A stretch of DNA of 9,533 bases from Eubacteriales Family XIII. Incertae Sedis bacterium (lineage in GTDB: Bacteria > Bacillota > Clostridia > Peptostreptococcales > Anaerovoracaceae). Made by a program: the position numbers and the translations under genes. The stretch lies in the NCBI GenBank assembly GCA_031263335.1, contig JAISGB010000259.1:1-9533 (forward strand), written 5' to 3'. The stretch's first letter is position 1, and every line of letters begins with the position of its first letter. Under the pieces are notes generated by a model that ran no database searches, was not told the origin of the DNA, and saw nothing but the letters and a program-made list of their open reading frames with translations. Below, one piece after another: positions 6,579 to 9,533 of this stretch.

Positions 6579-6682
6579 ACGGAAACAATCGCGGCGATAA
6601 AAGAAGCGCAACGTATCGCACGCGATCCGAAGGTAAAGGGCTATACCGACCTGACGAATTGTTCAAAGATTTAAAATCATGA
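6579..6682 (+). pseudogene. Relic of a RelB/DinJ-type antitoxin (C-terminus, frameshifted)
   Basis: Read from 6579, the sequence encodes TETIAAIKEAQRIARDPK, then VKGYTDL (ending at 6653). This is the characteristic C-terminal pattern of RelB/DinJ antitoxins (ETIAAxxEAxxIAxDPxVKGYTDLDELF). The frame then breaks. If one base is restored between 6653 and 6654 (CTGACGAA to CTGGACGAA), it continues as DELFKDLKS with a TGA stop at 6680-6682, exactly the family ending. In the actual sequence the frame stops at 6672-6674. The DNA-binding N-terminal half is gone, and the fragment starts directly at the T-run of the mreB terminator, with no start codon or ribosome binding site. RelB/DinJ normally represses its own operon and neutralises a RelE/YafQ ribonuclease by wrapping it with this C-terminal region. 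Non-functional remnant; recognised by eye. Confidence 0.75.
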
Positions 6683-6723
6683 AATGCCTCGTCAAACCCA
6701 CCAACAGATTCCGACGTTTTTTG
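6679..6723 (+). pseudogene. Relic of a YafQ-like toxin (N-terminal fragment)
   Basis: An ATG at 6679 overlaps the restored antitoxin stop as ATGA (6679-6682), the usual junction in such operons. It encodes MKCLVKPTNRFRRFL, which resembles the first residues of YafQ/RelE-superfamily mRNA interferases (MKYxVKPTxxFKKDLK). After about residue 15 the similarity ends. The frame runs on without recognisable toxin sequence to a stop at 6763-6765, inside the -10 region of the cheY promoter. The catalytic C-terminal part is missing, so no toxin can be made. The identification rests on a short match and gains weight from its position directly behind the antitoxin relic. Confidence 0.55.
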
Positions 6724-6737
6724 GCGTTCCGTGCCGG

Positions 6738-6766
6738 TTGCGCTCATTTCTTTTACAATGTATAAT
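6738..6766 (+). promoter_or_regulatory. Likely sigma-A promoter of the chemotaxis operon
   Basis: TTGCGC (6738-6743), 17 bases, then TATAAT (6761-6766). A second TATAAT overlaps at 6766-6771, inside a TATAATATAATATAAA run, so start sites may be staggered. Transcription would begin near 6773. The -10 lies in an AT-rich patch left behind the toxin relic. I see no sigma-28-type (TAAA...CCGATAA) flagellar promoter in this gap. Confidence 0.65.
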
Positions 6767-6772
6767 ATAATA

Positions 6773-6903
6773 TAAAAAATCGGCCGGTCGCCGACCGCGT
6801 TTTTCGGACGGTCGGGTTCCCGCCGACGCGGCGCTCCCGGATCGGGATTTCTGTCCGGATCTGTCTTTATGCGTTGCGCAGGTAAAAGGAGTGGTTGATC
6901 ACA
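6773..6903 (+). promoter_or_regulatory. Structured 5' leader of the che operon
   Basis: The leader of about 130 bases has no gene but several hairpins. CGGTC/GACCG (6785-6789 with 6793-6797) is followed two bases later by TTTTT (6800-6804), a short terminator-like element. The segment CCGACCG (6791-6797) can instead pair with CGGTCGG (6809-6815), excluding the first stem. CGCCG/CGGCG (6821-6825 with 6829-6833), TCCCG/CGGGA (6835-6839 with 6843-6847) and TGCG/CGCA (6870-6873 with 6877-6880) follow. The arrangement is attenuator-like, but no known riboswitch class is recognised and the stems are short. Confidence 0.4.
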
Positions 6904-7266
6904 ATGGCAAAAATTCTGATTGTGGATGATGCGGCGTTTATGCGGATGATGATCCGGGAGAACCTCAAGAAGGCCGGGTATTCGGAGTTCTCCGAGGCGG
7001 GGAACGGGAATGAGGCGATCGAGCAATATGCCGAGTTGCAGCCCGATCTCGTCCTCCTGGACATCACGATGCCTGAGAAGGACGGCCTTTCCGCGTTGCA
7101 GGAGATCCGCGCAAGCGACCCCGAGGCCAAGATCGTCATGTGTTCCGCCATGGGGCAGGAGAACATGGTCATCGAGGCGGTGAAGCTCGGGGCGCTCGAT
7201 TTTATCGTGAAGCCGTTCAAACCGGAGCGGCTCCTGCAGACGGTGAAGAATATCCTCAGGAATTGA
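6904..7266 (+). CDS. cheY: CheY, chemotaxis response regulator
   Basis: CheY is a single receiver domain that takes a phosphoryl group from CheA and binds the flagellar switch. The product is 120 residues, the normal length for a stand-alone receiver. Acidic pocket residues Asp8 and Asp9 (VDD), phosphoacceptor Asp53 (LLDITMP), the Ser81 switch position (MCSAM; Thr or Ser in the family) and Lys103 (VKPF) are all present. ATG at 6904 gives the typical MAKILIVDDA N-terminus, but AAGGAG (6886-6891) is 12 bases away, longer than ideal. TTG at 6895 would add three residues and is only three bases from it. The gene opens the operon with the ComFB-like gene, cheC, cheD, cheW and cheB. In a CheC/CheD system of this kind CheY-P is expected to be a CheC substrate. 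Confidence 0.95.
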   Translation: MAKILIVDDAAFMRMMIRENLKKAGYSEFSEAGNGNEAIEQYAELQPDLVLLDITMPEKDGLSALQEIRASDPEAKIVMCSAMGQENMVIEAVKLGALDFIVKPFKPERLLQTVKNILRN

Positions 7267-7294
7267 CGCGGTCGGTCCGCACGGAGACAGGATC

Positions 7295-7585
7295 ATGAAG
7301 ATTCACAACAGCCGGGAAAAACCGGTTAATTTGGTAAGACTCCTCGCGGAGGAACTGCTTCCGTCCGTGATGGAGAAGATGGGCGTGCCGGACACGGCGG
7401 AAAACCGCGAGGATATACTCGCGCTTACGCTGAACTCGTTGCCCACGAAATATGTCACCACGGATGAAGGGAAACAGTATGCGCAGCTCGTAAACGTCTA
7501 TCGTGTGCAGTATGAGTTGGATATCATCACCGGATTGACGAAATCGTGCATGAAGGTGAAGGCGCGGCCGAGGAATCCGGGGTGA
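7295..7585 (+). CDS. ComFB-like protein in the chemotaxis operon
   Basis: The 96-residue product resembles the ComFB (late competence development) family. The core DILALTLNSLPTKYVTTDEG (residues 40-59) matches the family hallmark DILALALNRLPPKYVVTxxG, preceded by a helix rich in Leu and Glu. The Cys-x-Cys-x-x-Cys segment that often precedes this core is absent: residues 31-39 hold no cysteine and the only one is Cys85. Homologues in cyanobacteria have been reported to bind cyclic dinucleotides, so this may be a c-di-GMP or c-di-AMP sensor acting on chemotaxis or motility; that is inference. ATG at 7295 has GGAG (7283-7286) eight bases upstream. It lies 28 bases after cheY and 51 before cheC, on the same strand and without a terminator. 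Its length is typical for the family. Confidence 0.8.
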   Translation: MKIHNSREKPVNLVRLLAEELLPSVMEKMGVPDTAENREDILALTLNSLPTKYVTTDEGKQYAQLVNVYRVQYELDIITGLTKSCMKVKARPRNPG

Positions 7586-7590
7586 AGCCG

Positions 7591-7608
7591 CCGCGCGGTC
7601 GCGCGCGG
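7591..7608 (+). other. GC-rich hairpin between the ComFB-like gene and cheC
   Basis: CCGCGCG (7591-7597) pairs with CGCGCGG (7602-7608) around a 4-base GTCG loop, a strong 7-bp stem. Only GG and TTT follow, too weak a tail for efficient intrinsic termination. It may mark an mRNA processing or stability point that changes the ratio of upstream to downstream che products. Confidence 0.4.
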
Positions 7609-7636
7609 GGTTTCGCCGCCTGAAACGGAGGGAAGT

Positions 7637-8257
7637 TTGATCAGATCGTATAGCGAACTCAACGATGAACATATCGATGTCCTCAGGGAAATCGGCAACA
7701 TCGGTGCGGGCAACGCGGCGACGTCCCTCGGCGTCCTCTTGAATTCGGATGTGCAGATCGGTCTGCCGCGGGTGCGGATCGAGGACTATGACAACGTCAT
7801 CGCGTCCGTGGGCGGGTCGGAGGAACTGATCGTCGCCGTTCTCGTACGGTTCAAGGGGGAGGCGAACGGCGTGGTTCTGTTCACCCTGTCCATGGAGGAC
7901 GCGAAGAACATCATGGCGATCTTGGTCGGCGAGGATGAGACGGATACGCCGGGCCTCGACGAGATGAAGATGTCGGCGGTGAAGGAGATCGGGAACATCT
8001 TGGGTTCCGCCTATCTCGGTTCCATCTCCATGCTGACGGGACTCGAGTTGGACATTTCCGTGCCGCATATCGCCATCGATATGACGGGCGCGATCCTGTC
8101 CGCCTTGGTCGTCGAGTACGGGGCGGAGGACAGCAAGGTGATGTTCATCGAGGAGCGGTTCAGTTTGGGGGAGACGGGGTTAAACAGCCATGTGATCCTG
8201 TTTACGGATATACCGTCCCTGCGGAGCGTCATGGCCGGACTGGGGCTCAGCATATGA
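7637..8257 (+). CDS. cheC: CheC, CheY-P phosphatase
   Basis: CheC dephosphorylates CheY-P and binds CheD in the adaptation system of Bacillus- and Thermotoga-type chemotaxis. The product has 206 residues, close to B. subtilis CheC. Both CheC/FliY active-site motifs ([D/S]x3Ex2Nx22P) are complete. The first is Asp14, Glu18, Asn21 and Pro44 (DVLREIGNIGAGNAA); the second is Ser113, Glu117, Asn120 and Pro143 (SAVKEIGNILGSAY). No extra domain is present, which separates it from FliY and CheX. The start is TTG at 7637, with GGAGGGA (7627-7633) just upstream; no better start exists before the conserved ELNxxxxDVLxEIGNI region. Its stop codon overlaps the cheD start as ATGA, so the two partners are probably translationally coupled. 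Confidence 0.96.
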   Translation: MIRSYSELNDEHIDVLREIGNIGAGNAATSLGVLLNSDVQIGLPRVRIEDYDNVIASVGGSEELIVAVLVRFKGEANGVVLFTLSMEDAKNIMAILVGEDETDTPGLDEMKMSAVKEIGNILGSAYLGSISMLTGLELDISVPHIAIDMTGAILSALVVEYGAEDSKVMFIEERFSLGETGLNSHVILFTDIPSLRSVMAGLGLSI

Positions 8258-8745
8258 AGGAGACGATCGTCATCGGCATTTCGGATCAGAGGACGTCAAG
8301 ATCGCCGAACACCTTGGTCACCTACGCGTTGGGTTCATGCGTCGGCGTGTCCCTCTACGACGCAGACACGAATATCGGCGGCATGGCGCACATCATGTTG
8401 CCGCAGAGCGTTCCCGGGCGGGACGCGTTGGAGATCGACCGGAAGAAATTCGCGGATACCGCCATCATCGATCTGTTGGGGCGTATGGTGAGGCAGGGCG
8501 CGAATCGCGGGCGGATCGTCGCGAAGATCGCGGGCGGCGCCAATATGTTCGGGATCGTCGACGGCAACGGCTTCGGGGACATCGGGCGGCGCAACGTCAT
8601 AAGCGTAAAGGATATCCTGTCGGGCTTGGACATCCCCATCGTCGCGGAGGATACGGGCGAAAATTTCGGGCGGACGATTTTTTTTGAATTGGATACCGGC
8701 AAGGTCAAGGTGCGATCGCTGGGCAAGAACATGAAGGAGATGTGA
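8254..8745 (+). CDS. cheD: CheD, chemoreceptor glutamine deamidase
   Basis: CheD deamidates specific glutamines of chemoreceptors and, bound to CheC, raises CheC phosphatase activity. The product has 163 residues, normal for the family. The catalytic triad is recognisable: Cys29 in ALGSCVGV, His46 in GGMAHIMLP, and Thr23 (VTYALGSC), equivalent to Cys27, His44 and Thr21 of Thermotoga CheD. KIAGGANMF (about residues 90-98) and the GRTIFFELDTGKV segment near the C-terminus are further signatures. ATG at 8254 overlaps the cheC stop; the ribosome binding site would lie within the end of cheC and is weak, which fits coupling. cheW follows after 50 bases. Confidence 0.96.
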   Translation: MKETIVIGISDQRTSRSPNTLVTYALGSCVGVSLYDADTNIGGMAHIMLPQSVPGRDALEIDRKKFADTAIIDLLGRMVRQGANRGRIVAKIAGGANMFGIVDGNGFGDIGRRNVISVKDILSGLDIPIVAEDTGENFGRTIFFELDTGKVKVRSLGKNMKEM

Positions 8746-8766
8746 CGGGTTGTTGCGCGGGATTCG

Positions 8767-8781
8767 GAACCGGAACGGTTC
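8767..8781 (+). other. Small hairpin in the cheD-cheW gap
   Basis: GAACCG (8767-8772) pairs with CGGTTC (8776-8781) around a 3-base loop, four bases before the GGAGAGG ribosome binding site of cheW. No T-run follows. It may influence cheW translation or be incidental. Confidence 0.3.
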
Positions 8782-8795
8782 AACGGAGAGGAACT

Positions 8796-9533
<738 letters not shown>

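Noticed and set aside
6506..6600. Insertion-sequence ends or target-site repeats around the toxin-antitoxin relic
   Set aside because: I found no terminal inverted repeats or flanking direct repeats. The stem at 6552-6572 is fully explained as the mreB terminator.
6785..6804. Short hairpin plus T5 as a true terminator in front of cheY
   Set aside because: The stem is only 5 bp with two bases before the T-run, and it lies downstream of the likely che promoter. I list it as part of a possible regulatory leader, not as a firm terminator.
6869..6898. Nine-codon open frame that could be a leader peptide for cheY
   Set aside because: There is no ribosome binding site before the ATG and no run of regulatory codons. 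It simply overlaps the cheY Shine-Dalgarno.
7591..7620. Terminator between the ComFB-like gene and cheC
   Set aside because: The stem is strong, but GG and only three T residues follow, and cheC has no promoter of its own that I can see.

Overview
The window is 9.5 kb of GC-rich bacterial chromosome with every recognisable gene on the + strand. It looks like a Bacillota (Firmicutes) genome. The evidence is strong AAGGAG-type ribosome binding sites, two confident TTG starts, CheC and CheD in the chemotaxis set, an Mbl-like MreB, and a plsY-gpsA pair. High GC together with gpsA followed by serC, not by the sporulation gene spoIVA, would fit a non-sporulating Negativicutes (Selenomonas-like) lineage. 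That placement is inferred from gene content and was not tested against a database.

Left part (1-3783), metabolism. It opens with the C-terminal half of PlsY (acyl-phosphate:glycerol-3-phosphate acyltransferase), then gpsA (glycerol-3-phosphate dehydrogenase), so the enzyme that makes sn-glycerol-3-phosphate sits beside the one that acylates it. Next come serC (phosphoserine aminotransferase) and a DUF1015 protein with a D-G-H-H-R motif, closely spaced as one transcription unit. The serC-DUF1015 pairing makes a role in serine metabolism plausible for the DUF1015 protein.

Middle (3784-6578), two single-gene units. The first is an NCS2-family nucleobase permease behind a likely extended -10 promoter. 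The second is an MreB/Mbl actin homologue behind a near-consensus promoter and a leader of about 160 nt, closed by a clear intrinsic terminator.

Gap 6579-6903. This stretch is not empty. Right after the mreB terminator lies a decayed toxin-antitoxin module: a RelB/DinJ-like antitoxin C-terminus broken by a one-base frameshift, then the first residues of a YafQ-like toxin in the usual ATGA overlap. The toxin remnant runs into the promoter of the next operon. A GC-rich leader with alternative hairpins follows.

Right part (6904-9533), a chemotaxis operon: cheY, a ComFB-like gene, cheC, cheD, cheW and the start of cheB. CheY is the phosphorylated output regulator, CheC is expected to dephosphorylate it, CheD is a receptor deamidase and CheC partner, CheW couples receptors to CheA, and CheB is the methylesterase/deamidase. 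cheC/cheD and cheW/cheB overlap and are probably translationally coupled. The ComFB-like protein is the unusual member and may tie a cyclic dinucleotide signal to chemotaxis.

Most of the window is ordinary core genome. The points most worth following are the toxin-antitoxin relic, the ComFB-like protein inside the che operon, the DUF1015 protein after serC, the cheY leader, and the permease lacking the usual NCS2 substrate-site acids. I see no RNA gene, CRISPR array, insertion sequence or genuine minus-strand gene.
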